DNA of 64,000 nucleotides from Desulfotruncus arcticus DSM 17038 (GTDB lineage Bacteria > Bacillota > Desulfotomaculia > Desulfotomaculales > Desulfallaceae). Below the pieces are notes generated by a model, which was not told the origin of the DNA, made no database searches, and saw only the letters and a program-made list of their open reading frames with translations. Shown here piece after piece: positions 1 to 8,201 of this stretch; the first letter of the stretch is position 1; every line of letters begins with the position of its first letter. The translations under genes were made by a program, and so were the position numbers. The stretch lies in contig NZ_FOOX01000014.1 of assembly GCF_900113335.1 (NCBI RefSeq), positions 1 to 64,000 on the forward strand, read 5' to 3'.

Positions 1-156
1 GTTATAAACTTGCTTTTTAGGTGGGTGATTTTTGTGATAGTAGTAAGTGGCTTCATTAACGCCGACGATCCGCAATACTACTGCTGCTGGGTACCCCCGG
101 GCAATCCATTTGTCGGCTATTAGTACTCTGTCTGAAAGCCCGGGTTTTTCTTTTTT
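1..156 (-). CDS. IS3-family transposase OrfB, N-terminal start only (partial)
   Basis: After a -1 shift at the heptamer, the reading frame continues open to the window edge. It gives residues such as LSDRVLIADKWIARGYPAAV, then VNEATYYYH, which is the usual start of IS3-family OrfB upstream of the DDE rve catalytic domain. The catalytic part is outside the window, so whether the element is still active cannot be judged. There is no separate start codon, and expression would depend on frameshifting from orfA. Confidence 0.75.
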
Positions 157-449
157 ATCAGATCCCTCAGTATGGCGATTTCAAGGTCTTTTTCGCCAAG
201 TATTTTTTTAAGTTTATCGTTTTCTTTTTCCAACTGCTTAAACTCTTGGTTTGAGGGTATATAAACAGCTGTTTTCTTAGCTTTGCCGCTTGTATGTTGC
301 CATGCTGTATGCTTTGACAAGTTAATCCAGCGGTAAAGGGTCTTTGGGCTTATTTCGTGGCGCTTGGCTACTTGCAAGACGTTTCCGATTTCCTCAGCTT
401 CTTGGATGAGTTGATCCTTAAATTCTTTTGGATATCTTTTACCTTTCAT
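120..449 (-). CDS. IS3-family transposase OrfA
   Basis: OrfA, 109 residues, is the DNA-binding half of an IS3-type transposase. Residues about 5-45 form the helix-turn-helix typical of the family (YPKEFKDQLIQEA at the N-terminus, then SPKTLYRWIN as recognition helix). Residues about 70-100 form a leucine-zipper-like coiled coil (LEKENDKLKKILGEKDLEIAIL) used for multimerisation. The gene stops just after a slippery site, so the full transposase OrfAB would be made by -1 frameshifting into the orfB frame. It appears intact. Confidence 0.88.
   Translation of the reverse strand: MKGKRYPKEFKDQLIQEAEEIGNVLQVAKRHEISPKTLYRWINLSKHTAWQHTSGKAKKTAVYIPSNQEFKQLEKENDKLKKILGEKDLEIAILRDLIKKKNPGFQTEY
150..156 (-). 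promoter_or_regulatory. Programmed -1 ribosomal frameshift heptamer (A AAA AAG)
   Basis: On the minus strand, in the orfA frame, the codons ATA AAA AAG form the canonical A_AAA_AAG slippery site. Slipping back one base puts the ribosome into the frame that encodes OrfB and bypasses the orfA stop at 122-120. This is the classical expression control of IS3-family transposases. Confidence 0.8.
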
Positions 450-546
450 GCTTATCCCCTTCCCGTTTTAAAGTTTATATCATTTGGGGATAAGACTCAA
501 ATTCCTTAAAGGGGCTAAATAGATTTTATCTTTACCTATTTTATTA

Positions 547-891
547 TTGCTAAATTTTGAACCATATTTTATTTATATTTGGTCTCTACTATTCTTAATA
601 GGACCATCTGCAATGAATGCGTGTGTAAAGGTATCAGCTGAAGAAGTTGACTATCGTGAGGTTGATTCTTTTTCCTATGTTACTTTTGGACTGTCGTGGT
701 GTATCGGGCTACTTATCATCATGTTACCCTATCTGAGTCTGTTTGAATTAATTGGTGGCACACCAAATGATTATAGATTAGCATGGGTTTCTAGAGTAAG
801 CTATTTTACATTGGGACTAAGCCTAATTTTGTTAAACAGGGTTACTCTATATCAGATTTGGAGGTATAAAAACAGCAAAAAAACTTATTAG
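547..891 (+). CDS. Hypothetical membrane protein, possibly the tail of an interrupted gene
   Basis: I do not recognise this 114-residue protein. It has two to three hydrophobic stretches (about residues 5-25, 48-68 and 84-98) and ends in a basic tail. The only available start is a TTG without a clear ribosome site, and the same frame stays open upstream to a stop at 520-522. That suggests the present sequence is the C-terminal part of a larger membrane protein cut by the adjacent IS3 element. It could also be non-functional. AT-rich composition matches the rest of the first 5 kb. Confidence 0.3.
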   Translation: MLNFEPYFIYIWSLLFLIGPSAMNACVKVSAEEVDYREVDSFSYVTFGLSWCIGLLIIMLPYLSLFELIGGTPNDYRLAWVSRVSYFTLGLSLILLNRVTLYQIWRYKNSKKTY

Positions 892-1095
892 TACTTTTTA
901 GTGTTTCGTTGAGTGTTGCTTTAGTGATGGACAAAGAATTAAGAAAGTACTAACATGATAAAAATATCTTAGATTTAAATTTTGTGATAATATTTTACCT
1001 AGTTAATAATAATCATTCTATTTTAAATTAATATTTTTTTATTATTTTGTTGTATTAGGAGAGATATTGTGATTTTTGATTTGGAGGAAAGCACT

Positions 1096-1575
1096 ATGGC
1101 GGAAATGGAAAAATTACAAGTAAGTTACAATAAGACATTGAAACTATCCAATGTTGTAATCAAGGAACTCATTCCGAAGGATATGGAGAATTATTTTAGA
1201 ACAGTTGAATTGATGGAGAATTATATTAAATCCAAAGGTGCGCAACCCATCGGTCCTCTTATTCAATATACTGCAGTTGATATTGATGAAGGAGGAGTGC
1301 CAAACATATTGAGTAAACTCATGAGACAAACGAATAATTTTATACATAAGGTAGAAGCACCCTATTTAATGGAACCGGTTATACGTGTTCCGAACTGCCT
1401 CTATGTTAGATTTACCGCTGAAGAGAAAAACCTAAAGTTTGCTTATGACAAATTAAATTTGATCTCTTTTGAGGAAGACATTACATTGGCAGGGGACAGT
1501 TATACAATATTTGTAGATAAAAATGAGGATATGCTGGTGGCTGATATATTTATGGAGAAAGCATATAGTGAGTAA
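1096..1575 (+). CDS. GyrI-like / effector-binding domain protein
   Basis: About 159 residues. It resembles the stand-alone GyrI-like small-molecule-binding domain also found at the C-terminus of AraC- and MerR-type activators: a central PIGPLIQYTAVD strand pair followed by LYVRFTAEE and a C-terminal strand ending VADIFMEKA. No DNA-binding domain is attached. The ATG at 1096 is preferred over an upstream GTG at 1069 because GGAGG at 1083-1087 is correctly spaced. The gene overlaps the following HlyD-like gene by 8 bases, so the two are translationally coupled. It may sense a transported compound. The ligand cannot be inferred. Confidence 0.6.
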   Translation: MAEMEKLQVSYNKTLKLSNVVIKELIPKDMENYFRTVELMENYIKSKGAQPIGPLIQYTAVDIDEGGVPNILSKLMRQTNNFIHKVEAPYLMEPVIRVPNCLYVRFTAEEKNLKFAYDKLNLISFEEDITLAGDSYTIFVDKNEDMLVADIFMEKAYSE

Positions 1576-2152
1576 ACAAATTAAAACCTTGCAAGATCTT
1601 AGAGACAGTAGGATTTTATATGAAAAGGATTTGCCTTACTTTGGTTACATGATTATTTTAGTGTTGACATTTTTACTAATTATCCTTGCTGTGTGGATGT
1701 GTAAGACACCTAAAATGTACATCGTGAAAGGAAATGGTCTAGTATACAGCACCAACAAGAACTATATCATGTCGTCTTACAGTGGAGAAATCAAGGAGAT
1801 CAATATCAAGGAAGGTGCTTATGTCGAGAAAGGAACCGCTTTGCTTACGGTGGCAAGTATTGATTTGGACTTGCAGAAGGAGCAAGTAGATAAGCAGATT
1901 GTAACCTACAAGGATCAGATTGCACAATATGAAAAGTTATTAAGATGTTTAAGGGATAACACAAATTATTTTGATTCGATGAATATGCAGGATGACTTTT
2001 ATAGAAGTAAATATGAAGCCTATGAAAGCAAGCGAAAACAGTTAAATTTTAATGCCGATGAATATAAACGGTATGGTTATACAGATGATCAAATCAAGGA
2101 GGAATTATTTGGATTAAATATGATCAAATCACATATTTGGAGTATCTTCTAG
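1568..2152 (+). pseudogene. Truncated HlyD-family membrane fusion protein
   Basis: Reading from a GTG at 1568, the protein has a short cytoplasmic N-terminus, one membrane segment (YFGYMIILVLTFLLIILAVW), a biotinyl-lipoyl-like half-motif (SSYSGEIKEINIKEGAYVEKG) and the start of a coiled coil. This is the architecture of HlyD adaptors that link ABC exporters to substrate release. It stops after about 195 residues, whereas HlyD relatives normally have 300-450. The second lipoyl half and the beta-barrel region are missing and do not follow in another frame, so I treat it as a decayed gene. No ABC exporter partner is present nearby. Confidence 0.6.
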
Positions 2153-2182
2153 ATGCGTTGGGGGTACGGTTGAGGTAATGGG

Positions 2183-4228
2183 ATGAGAAGGATTTTAGCA
2201 AAGGTAATTATAATTTATTTAATATATTACTTATTATTTTGGAATAATGCAGGGTTATATGTTGATGCATTAGAGATAAATGAGATAATGTCGACTTCGC
2301 AAGGATCTATTCAAATTATTGATTCAACAGTGAGTGAGTCGGTTTATACTGATCAGAGTGATAATGACGTCCTGACATTAGATATTGTTACAAAGAATAA
2401 TACATTTAAAATAATAGGAGAAAGCAGTGCTGAAAGCGTTGCAATTACCATTAAAGATAGTAACTTTATAGTTGTTAAGCAAGTAAGTGCAAACGTCATA
2501 AGCGGGCGATTTGAATGGAGTGATTCCCTTTCAAATTATATTCCGGGCGAAACCTATAAAACTATAGCTATTGATAACAACGGCAACACGACAAGTCACG
2601 CAATAACATTAGAAGATAATTATACATTGAACTTGTCTGTTCTAACAAGCGGTAAAACTTTTACGGTTGCGGGGGAAAGTTCCTGCACAGAAGTAAATAT
2701 TTCGATTAAAAACAGTAAATTTGTAGAAGTTGAAAATACTATGATTGATGTTAACAATGGAAGGTTTGAGTGGAGTGGTTCAATATCAAGATTCACTCCA
2801 GAAGCAAACTATTCCGTAAAAGTTACGGATACCAAAGGACACACCACCAGCGATACGGTTATAATTCCTGTGAAAGATGATATCTATACGTTAACTGTAT
2901 CTGTATCTACCAAGGACGGAGAACTAAAAATTGTCGGGGAAAGCTCCGCTAAAAGTGTAAAGATCAATATTAAGGATGCCAATCTTAGAGACGTTTTCAA
3001 AGGAAGTGAGTCAGTAAAAAACGGAAGATATATTTGGAGTCAGTCGTTGTCTAAATATAAAGAAGATGAGACCTATAAAGTTATCATAACAGATAAAGAC
3101 GAACATACTGTAACTGAGCAGATGACCATTCCCATTTCAGTAAAAAGCATTGAATTCGGAGACTTTGAAAAAAAGTTGGAGGTTGGTAAATCTCTGTCAT
3201 TAACGACAACGGTCATGCCGACTAAAGCTCAAGATCAGACAGTTAAATATTTTTCATCCAATGAGAATGTTGCTACTGTAAGTTCTAGCGGAAAAGTCAC
3301 CAGTCACAGTGCCGGACCAGTGATTATAACAGCTTCTTCCGGGAATGCTAGTGCAGATGCGGAGCTTACTGTTTATATAAAAACTATTAAAATAAAATTA
3401 AATGAAAATTTTCTAACTCTATTACCTAATAAGACCTTTCAGATTAGTACTTTAGTGCTTCCTAAAACAGCAGAGCAAAAGTGCACATATACTAGTACAA
3501 ACGAAAATGTGATAATTGCTGATGCCAGCGGGGTAATTACAGCGAAAAATCCAGGAGTTGCATCTGTAATTGTATCAAACGGAGATGCATCAGAAATCAT
3601 CACAGCTGTAGTAAACAATGACTCCGATAGAGAATTAGGTGGATCATTATCGAGTTATAGTAATTATAACGCTGAGACGGAAAATATTAAAAATAGTCAG
3701 CTAGCGTCTATGATACAAAATAATGCTTCAAAGGAAATAGTTCTCAATAATACAGATTTAAGTTTATTAGATTCTTCTACTTTATGTATGCTAAAAAATG
3801 AAAATAAGAATTTGATTATTGAGAAGGGTAAATACCTTATTTTGATTCAAGGGCGAGCAATAGCCAACCCGGCAAACACGTTTTTGTTGGACATACCGAT
3901 TGAATATGTGGAAGATAACATGAAGTTCGTGGTAAACGATGGTCAACCGCTCCCAGGTAAGATTACGATAAACCTAAGAGACGATGGAGTATTTACGAAA
4001 AAATATTTATACTTATACAACCAGAGTAAAAATAAATACGAAAAAATCGATTCCTTTAACGCAGATGATAAGAGCATTTATATAGACAAGGGTGGGACGT
4101 ATTTATTAACAGAAAAGAAACTGTCTCAATTTCCAATCAATTGGCTTGTGGCGGCTGTAGCCGGAGGCATCTGTGTTGTTTTTGGGTCAGTGTATGTGGT
4201 TATTAAGAGGAGATATTGGTTTTATTAA
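2183..4228 (+). CDS. Surface-anchored protein with three repeats and two BIG2-like Ig domains
   Basis: 681 residues. The N-terminus is a signal peptide or anchor (hydrophobic residues 8-30). Residues about 63-146, 147-232 and 233-318 are three copies of one repeat, each with a GESS...V.I.IK core, a GRFEWS-like motif and a final Y-K/V-D-GHTT pattern. Two bacterial Ig-like (BIG2) domains follow (about 318-398 and 399-476), marked by SSNENVATVSSSGKVT and STNENVIIADASGVIT. A third globular region precedes a C-terminal membrane helix (FPINWLVAAVAGGICVVFGS) and the basic tail KRRYWFY. It probably sits on the outside of the cell as an adhesin or wall protein. It lies 30 bases after the broken hlyD, so it may once have been linked to that exporter. 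Confidence 0.65.
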   Translation: MRRILAKVIIIYLIYYLLFWNNAGLYVDALEINEIMSTSQGSIQIIDSTVSESVYTDQSDNDVLTLDIVTKNNTFKIIGESSAESVAITIKDSNFIVVKQVSANVISGRFEWSDSLSNYIPGETYKTIAIDNNGNTTSHAITLEDNYTLNLSVLTSGKTFTVAGESSCTEVNISIKNSKFVEVENTMIDVNNGRFEWSGSISRFTPEANYSVKVTDTKGHTTSDTVIIPVKDDIYTLTVSVSTKDGELKIVGESSAKSVKINIKDANLRDVFKGSESVKNGRYIWSQSLSKYKEDETYKVIITDKDEHTVTEQMTIPISVKSIEFGDFEKKLEVGKSLSLTTTVMPTKAQDQTVKYFSSNENVATVSSSGKVTSHSAGPVIITASSGNASADAELTVYIKTIKIKLNENFLTLLPNKTFQISTLVLPKTAEQKCTYTSTNENVIIADASGVITAKNPGVASVIVSNGDASEIITAVVNNDSDRELGGSLSSYSNYNAETENIKNSQLASMIQNNASKEIVLNNTDLSLLDSSTLCMLKNENKNLIIEKGKYLILIQGRAIANPANTFLLDIPIEYVEDNMKFVVNDGQPLPGKITINLRDDGVFTKKYLYLYNQSKNKYEKIDSFNADDKSIYIDKGGTYLLTEKKLSQFPINWLVAAVAGGICVVFGSVYVVIKRRYWFY

Positions 4229-4331
4229 AGAATAGAGAGAATAGAAAGTTATATGATACACCCAAGGAGTCATGTTCATGGACATATCACTGAAATGGTG
4301 ATAACTATCAAAAGAAAAAGCCCATGATGTC

Positions 4332-4920
4332 TTGTTGATCAAGGTGACCAATGAGTTTACTTGCTCGATATGCAGAGATGGTATTCATATCGATTGGCCG
4401 GATGAAATGGAATTGGATATTGAACTGCAAAAGCTATTTACAAGGATTGATCAAAAGAAAAAAATTTTAGATGCTAACAGACCCCTACCGCCTGAAGTGG
4501 TTGAAAACCTGAGAGAATTTTTTCTGGTAATGGACTTATAACAGCAACGCCATTGAGGGCAATACCTACCTTAACGCTACTTGAGACGAAAGTTGTACTT
4601 GAAGGCATTACTGTTGGCGGTAAATCCTTACGTGAACATTTTGAGGTTGTAAACCATAAGGAAGCCATTTTATATGTGGAGGAACTAATATCAAACCAAG
4701 AACCTTTAACGGAGCATATCATTAAGCAACTGCATTACCTGATATTGAAGAATATTAGAGATAGGGATGCTGGCAAATACCGTGAAGTTAACGTATTTAT
4801 ACCGGCAGTAAACATGTTCCGCCAATGAATAGCCTGGTGCCGCGAATGAGGGAACTTGTTGATTGGTTATATTCGGATGAGGTCGGTGACCTACATCCCA
4901 TCGAAAGGGATAGATTATGA
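4332..4920 (+). pseudogene. Fic-family protein, frameshifted and truncated
   Basis: Three frames must be joined to read this Fic relative. The first part has RPLPPEVVENLREFFLVMD. A shifted frame gives YNSNAIEGNT, the Fic N-terminal inhibitory-helix region. Another shift gives LTLLETKVVLEGITVGGKSL with AGKYREVNVFI, and a third gives HVPPMNSLVPRMRELVDWLY and LHPIERDRL. The sequence then stops before the catalytic HPFxDGNGR motif, so no AMP-transferase could be made even if the shifts were repaired. The gene is dead. Confidence 0.75.
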
Positions 4921-4932
4921 ATGATGCTTATA

Positions 4933-5212
4933 TCATATGGCTTAAGAAAAAACAGAGATATGGCAATATGCAGGCTGATGACCAGGGCTGGTTTAAAAGT
5001 CCAGGAAGTATCTGACCTTAATAGCTCTGATGTCGGCATTAAAAACGTAGAGAAAATGTTACTGTAAGGGGCGGCAAAGGCGGTAAATTTAGGATTGTGC
5101 CTTTGAATAATGACACTGTTGAATATGACTTTGAATCTGCGGCCCGGACCGTGGAAAAGGCCGGCCTGCCTGCTGAGTTCGCTTTGATTTTAAGGATGGG
5201 GATTGGTTGAAA
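4933..5212 (+). pseudogene. Tyrosine recombinase / phage integrase fragment
   Basis: One frame reads GLRKNRDMAICRLMTRAGLK then VQEVSDLNSSDV, the region around the first catalytic arginine of XerC/phage integrases, although the usual GLR-x-SE arginine is changed to GLKVQE. After a one-base shift near 5050 the frame continues as ENVTVRGGKGGKFRIVPLNN, the beta-hairpin that normally carries the catalytic lysine. The frame ends at 5212 without the C-terminal HxxR...Y box. It is a non-functional remnant immediately downstream of the broken fic gene. Confidence 0.65.
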
Positions 5213-5240
5213 ATTTATTATACTGCAATTTTGCAAAAAA

Positions 5241-5266
5241 AAGCCGGGAGATTACCCGGCTTTTGT
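5241..5266. terminator. Bidirectional rho-independent terminator
   Basis: AAGCCGGG and CCCGGCTT form an 8-bp stem around AGATTA. On the minus strand the stem is followed by eight or nine T residues (5233-5242), so it should end the TetR transcript. On the plus strand TTTTG follows, giving a weaker terminator for the integrase remnant. Confidence 0.8.
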
Positions 5267-5312
5267 GCTTTAGATCTACAATTGGTGAGATTCTGCGAAA
5301 AAATGTGTTCCC

Positions 5313-5918
5313 TTAATAGGGATGAATAGTGTCACCTTTGGCCAGCGCCCGGGCCAGTAAGTAATATGCAGGCCTGATCAGGTTGGTAAGGCTGTATTCA
5401 CGGTGAGACATAACCCAGGATGTGGCCACCTCGTCCATAGTGCCGAAAATCATCTGGCGGGCCAGTTTGGGGTCTACGTCATCTCTAAAATAGTCACAAA
5501 TTATGCCTTGTTCGACAATGTCCTCTATAATATTTAAATATTCTTTGAGAGGGCCGGCGATGCCCGAACGTATTGAAGCATCAGACTGCCTGAGTTGAAT
5601 TTGCAAAACCAGGGCTAAATTCCGGTCCGACTCAAGCCTGTCAAAATGAAGCGCAATCAACTTGGCAAGTTTCTCAAAAGGATTGTGCAGCTTCTTCAGT
5701 TCCTGGCGGGCACTGGCAGTAAATTCACCCATTTTAGAGCGGAAAAGTGAAATCAGCACGTCTTCCTTGTTTTTAAAATACAAATATATTGTGCCGTCAG
5801 CTACCCCCGCTTCTTTGGCTATTTTGGATACCTGGGAGTTATGGTAGCCATTCTCTGCAATAACCTTGACGGCTGCTTCAATTATGGCTTGGTATTTTTC
5901 CCCGGTTCTTTTTGCCAT
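5313..5918 (-). CDS. fadR: TetR/AcrR-family repressor of beta-oxidation, FadR-like
   Basis: 201 residues. The first 50 are a TetR helix-turn-helix (RTGEKYQAIIEAAVKVIAEN, then VADGTIYLYFKNKEDVL), closely matching the Bacillus FadR/YsiA pattern. The rest is the helical ligand-binding domain, with LYLAFRD-type helices replaced by FRSKMGEFTASARQELKKL and a C-terminal TMDEVATSWVMS helix typical of long-chain-acyl-CoA-responsive members. The start is supported by GGAGGTGG just upstream of the ATG. It lies at the end of the fad gene run, and the perfect palindrome upstream of fadN (11928-11945) is its probable operator. The assignment to acyl-CoA control is by homology and context. Confidence 0.8.
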   Translation of the reverse strand: MAKRTGEKYQAIIEAAVKVIAENGYHNSQVSKIAKEAGVADGTIYLYFKNKEDVLISLFRSKMGEFTASARQELKKLHNPFEKLAKLIALHFDRLESDRNLALVLQIQLRQSDASIRSGIAGPLKEYLNIIEDIVEQGIICDYFRDDVDPKLARQMIFGTMDEVATSWVMSHREYSLTNLIRPAYYLLARALAKGDTIHPY

Positions 5919-5962
5919 ACGCCACCTCCTCCCGTGGTGTTTTTAGAACAAGGCCGCCGGGA

Positions 5963-5990
5963 GTTTGATGGCCCTTGGTTGCCATCAAAC
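5963..5990. promoter_or_regulatory. Perfect inverted repeat between fadE and fadR
   Basis: GTTTGATGGC and GCCATCAAAC form a 10-bp perfect stem around an 8-base loop in the 108-bp space between fadE and the TetR gene. There is no T-run, so it is not a good terminator. It may be an RNA processing or stabilising hairpin that sets unequal expression of the two genes, or an operator. It does not resemble the fadN palindrome. Confidence 0.45.
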
Positions 5991-6026
5991 CCCTGTAGTG
6001 TACGGCGCTTGGAGGGGTACCATTAT

Positions 6027-7781
6027 TTATACGACGTATTTGCCGGCTTCCAAAACCTTGGCGGCCACCTTCTGGCGAATAGCGATAAGATTAATTGGGG
6101 TGTACTTGGCCAGGCGCTTGACTATGCTGAGGTTGGTGCGGAGCATATCCCCGCCGTCAAACATGTAGGCCAGCGCTTGTTTGCCCCAGGCGTCAAGCTT
6201 CGGAAACGCATCGTATACGTAAGCCAGAGCCAGTTCAACTTTGGTTTCGGCATTTTCAGGATCGTTTTGAAGCGCTTTTTGGGCCCGCAGCACAGCGCTT
6301 TCCATGGCGTAAATTTCAATGGCCATGTTAGCCATGATTTCAATAATTTCCTGCTCTTTGACTATTTTCTGCATATATTTTTGAGCAGCGGTGCCGCCAA
6401 CCATCAGGCACAGCTTCTTAGCCCGGTCGATCATATCCATTTCGATTTCAAACGGGGCCTCATCACCGGTAGGAGTTTTGGCTCGCAGTGACATTACCTC
6501 GCCTGCCAACGCCTGGGCGGCCTGGAGCAGTGGGAGTTGACCCTTCATGCCGCGGCGCAGTAAGGTGGCAGGAATAATCAAGCGGTTTACTTCGTTGGTG
6601 CCTTCGAAAATTCTGTTGATCCTGCTGTCGCGGTAGAAGCGTTCAGCCGGAAACTCTTGGGTGTAACCATAGCCGCCATGAATTTGCACACACTCATCGC
6701 AAACGTAATCCAAAGTTTCAGAGGCGTGCACCTTGGCAATAGAGCACTCAATGGCGTAGTCTTCAATAGCAGCCCCGATTTCTTTGCCGTCGGATTTATC
6801 TTCCAGCACTTCTTCAATTTCGCCCACCAAACGGTAGACCAAACTTTCGGATGCATATGTTTTGGCAGCCATTTGGGCCAGCTTGTTTTTAATCATACCA
6901 AATTTAGCAATGGGCAGGCCAAACTGTTGACGCTCCAAAGCGTACTTGGCTGCCACTTCAAGGGCTTTTTTGGAGGAGCCGACGCCGCCGGCACCCAGCT
7001 TGTAACGGCCAATGTTAAGAATATTAAAGGCAATAACGTGACCTTTGCCGATTTCCCCCAAAACGTTTTCCACAGGAACCTGGGCGTCCTCAAAAATTAA
7101 TGAGCAGGTAGAGGAGCCTTTGATGCCCAGTTTCTTTTCTTCAGCGCCTACTGAAAAGCCTGGCGTCCCCTTATCAATAATGAAAGCAGTAAACTTATCG
7201 CCGTCAATCTTGGCGTAAGTCACATAAACATCTGCGAAACCGGCATTGGTTATAAAGATTTTTTCCCCATTAAGGAGATAGTATTTGCCGTCCTCTGTAA
7301 GAACAGCCTTGGTTTTTGCGCCCAGAGCGTCGGAGCCGGCCATTGGCTCGGTTAGCGCATAGGCGGCAACCAATTCGCCGGTTGCCAGGCCGGGCAGGTA
7401 TTTTTTCTTTTGTTCCTCGTTGCCGAAAAGTACTATGGGCAGGGAGCCGATACCGGTGTGAGCACCGTGGCTGACTGCAAAGGAACCGCCGGTGGAAACA
7501 TTTTCTGTGATAATGGCAGCGGCAATTTTGCCCATTTCACCGCCGTCATATTCTTCCGGAATGTCGGCGGACAGAAGGCCCAGTTCTCCTGCCTTTTCCA
7601 GTATGGATCTCATTAAACCCTCTTTTTGGTGGTCAAGCTCTTCTACGTTGGGTATAATCTCGTTTTCCACGAAATCAGCGACGGTAGCTGCAATCATCTT
7701 ATGCTCGTCGGAAAAATCCTCCGGTGTAAAAATCTTATCGGGGTCAATGTTTTCTAAAATAAACATGGCGCCCTTTTGCAT
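6027..7781 (-). CDS. fadE: Acyl-CoA dehydrogenase, FadE-like
   Basis: 584 residues; FAD-dependent oxidation of fatty acyl-CoA to trans-2-enoyl-CoA. The N-terminal and middle domains carry the standard motifs AYALTEPMAGSDALGAKTKA and GFSVGAEEKKLGIKGSSTCS. The C-terminal FAD domain carries GYGYTQEFPAERFYRDSRIN and RIFEGTNEVNRLI. As in Bacillus FadE and VLCAD-like enzymes, about 180 extra helical residues follow, which explains the length above the usual 380. AAAGGGG lies just upstream of the ATG at 7781. A 420-bp gap separates it from the thiolase gene, so it may also have its own promoter. Electrons would pass to ETF, whose genes are not in the window. Confidence 0.9.
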   Translation of the reverse strand: MQKGAMFILENIDPDKIFTPEDFSDEHKMIAATVADFVENEIIPNVEELDHQKEGLMRSILEKAGELGLLSADIPEEYDGGEMGKIAAAIITENVSTGGSFAVSHGAHTGIGSLPIVLFGNEEQKKKYLPGLATGELVAAYALTEPMAGSDALGAKTKAVLTEDGKYYLLNGEKIFITNAGFADVYVTYAKIDGDKFTAFIIDKGTPGFSVGAEEKKLGIKGSSTCSLIFEDAQVPVENVLGEIGKGHVIAFNILNIGRYKLGAGGVGSSKKALEVAAKYALERQQFGLPIAKFGMIKNKLAQMAAKTYASESLVYRLVGEIEEVLEDKSDGKEIGAAIEDYAIECSIAKVHASETLDYVCDECVQIHGGYGYTQEFPAERFYRDSRINRIFEGTNEVNRLIIPATLLRRGMKGQLPLLQAAQALAGEVMSLRAKTPTGDEAPFEIEMDMIDRAKKLCLMVGGTAAQKYMQKIVKEQEIIEIMANMAIEIYAMESAVLRAQKALQNDPENAETKVELALAYVYDAFPKLDAWGKQALAYMFDGGDMLRTNLSIVKRLAKYTPINLIAIRQKVAAKVLEAGKYVV

Positions 7782-7857
7782 TATCGTATTCCCCTTTCAT
7801 CATTATAAATCATCCGTTACTATATTGAAAAAAATTTTTAAGTTACTTATATCTGGC

Positions 7858-8034
7858 GCTCCGGTGGTTCCCTCCGTGCGCTGCGCAATTTTCCTTATAT
7901 CTTTTATAGTTACCTATAGCTAACGCTTACACCAAACAGCCCGGTGAAACTTTACGCCCTTATGGGGTCAAGCTTTGGAGATTTGACGAGCTATAGACCG
8001 CATCCAGTGCTACGCTTACTCCGGGAACCACCGG
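7858..8034. repeat. Long-range inverted repeat arms in the fadE upstream region
   Basis: CCGGTGGTTCCC at 7861-7872 and its exact complement GGGAACCACCGG at 8023-8034 lie 150 bases apart, between fadA and fadE. The second arm is inside the dispersed repeat described next. No open frame or T-tract is associated. The 420-base gap (7782-8201) otherwise holds only this repeat and short tandem copies. Confidence 0.5.
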
Positions 8035-8095
8035 ATCACCTTGCATACGGCATCCATTTTTCATCCTTTGATGGTGCCGCTTCAGCGGCATGGCG
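7988..8095 (-). repeat. Dispersed ~100-bp repeat, copy 1
   Basis: Read on the minus strand this stretch matches 36280-36388 almost base for base: the segment ending GGTGATCCGGTGGTTCCCGG then AGTAAGCG-AGCACTGGATGCG is shared, with only scattered differences. A shorter match lies at 60788-60832. In every case the repeat points toward the next gene (here fadE). It contains a GCCGCT...AGCGGC hairpin and no coding potential. Confidence 0.75.
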
Positions 8096-8156
8096 GTTCG
8101 ATTCAGGTATTTAGAATTCAGTAGACAGAATCCAGAATATTAAAAAACAGTTTCTT

Positions 8157-8199
<43 letters not shown>

Positions 8200-8201
8200 T
8201 A

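Larger units (their letters stand above)
1..499 (-). mobile_element. IS3-family insertion sequence, 5' part (runs off the left edge)
   Basis: The minus strand carries orfA, a frameshift heptamer and the beginning of orfB in the -1 frame, which is the standard IS3-family layout. The rest of orfB and the far terminal repeat lie outside the window. The inner boundary is uncertain. A minus-strand end beginning TGAGTCTTATCCCC at 499 would fit the TG...CA termini of the family, but without the other end it cannot be matched to a terminal repeat. The element lies directly upstream of a possible membrane-protein fragment that has no convincing start, so it may have interrupted that gene. Confidence 0.8.
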
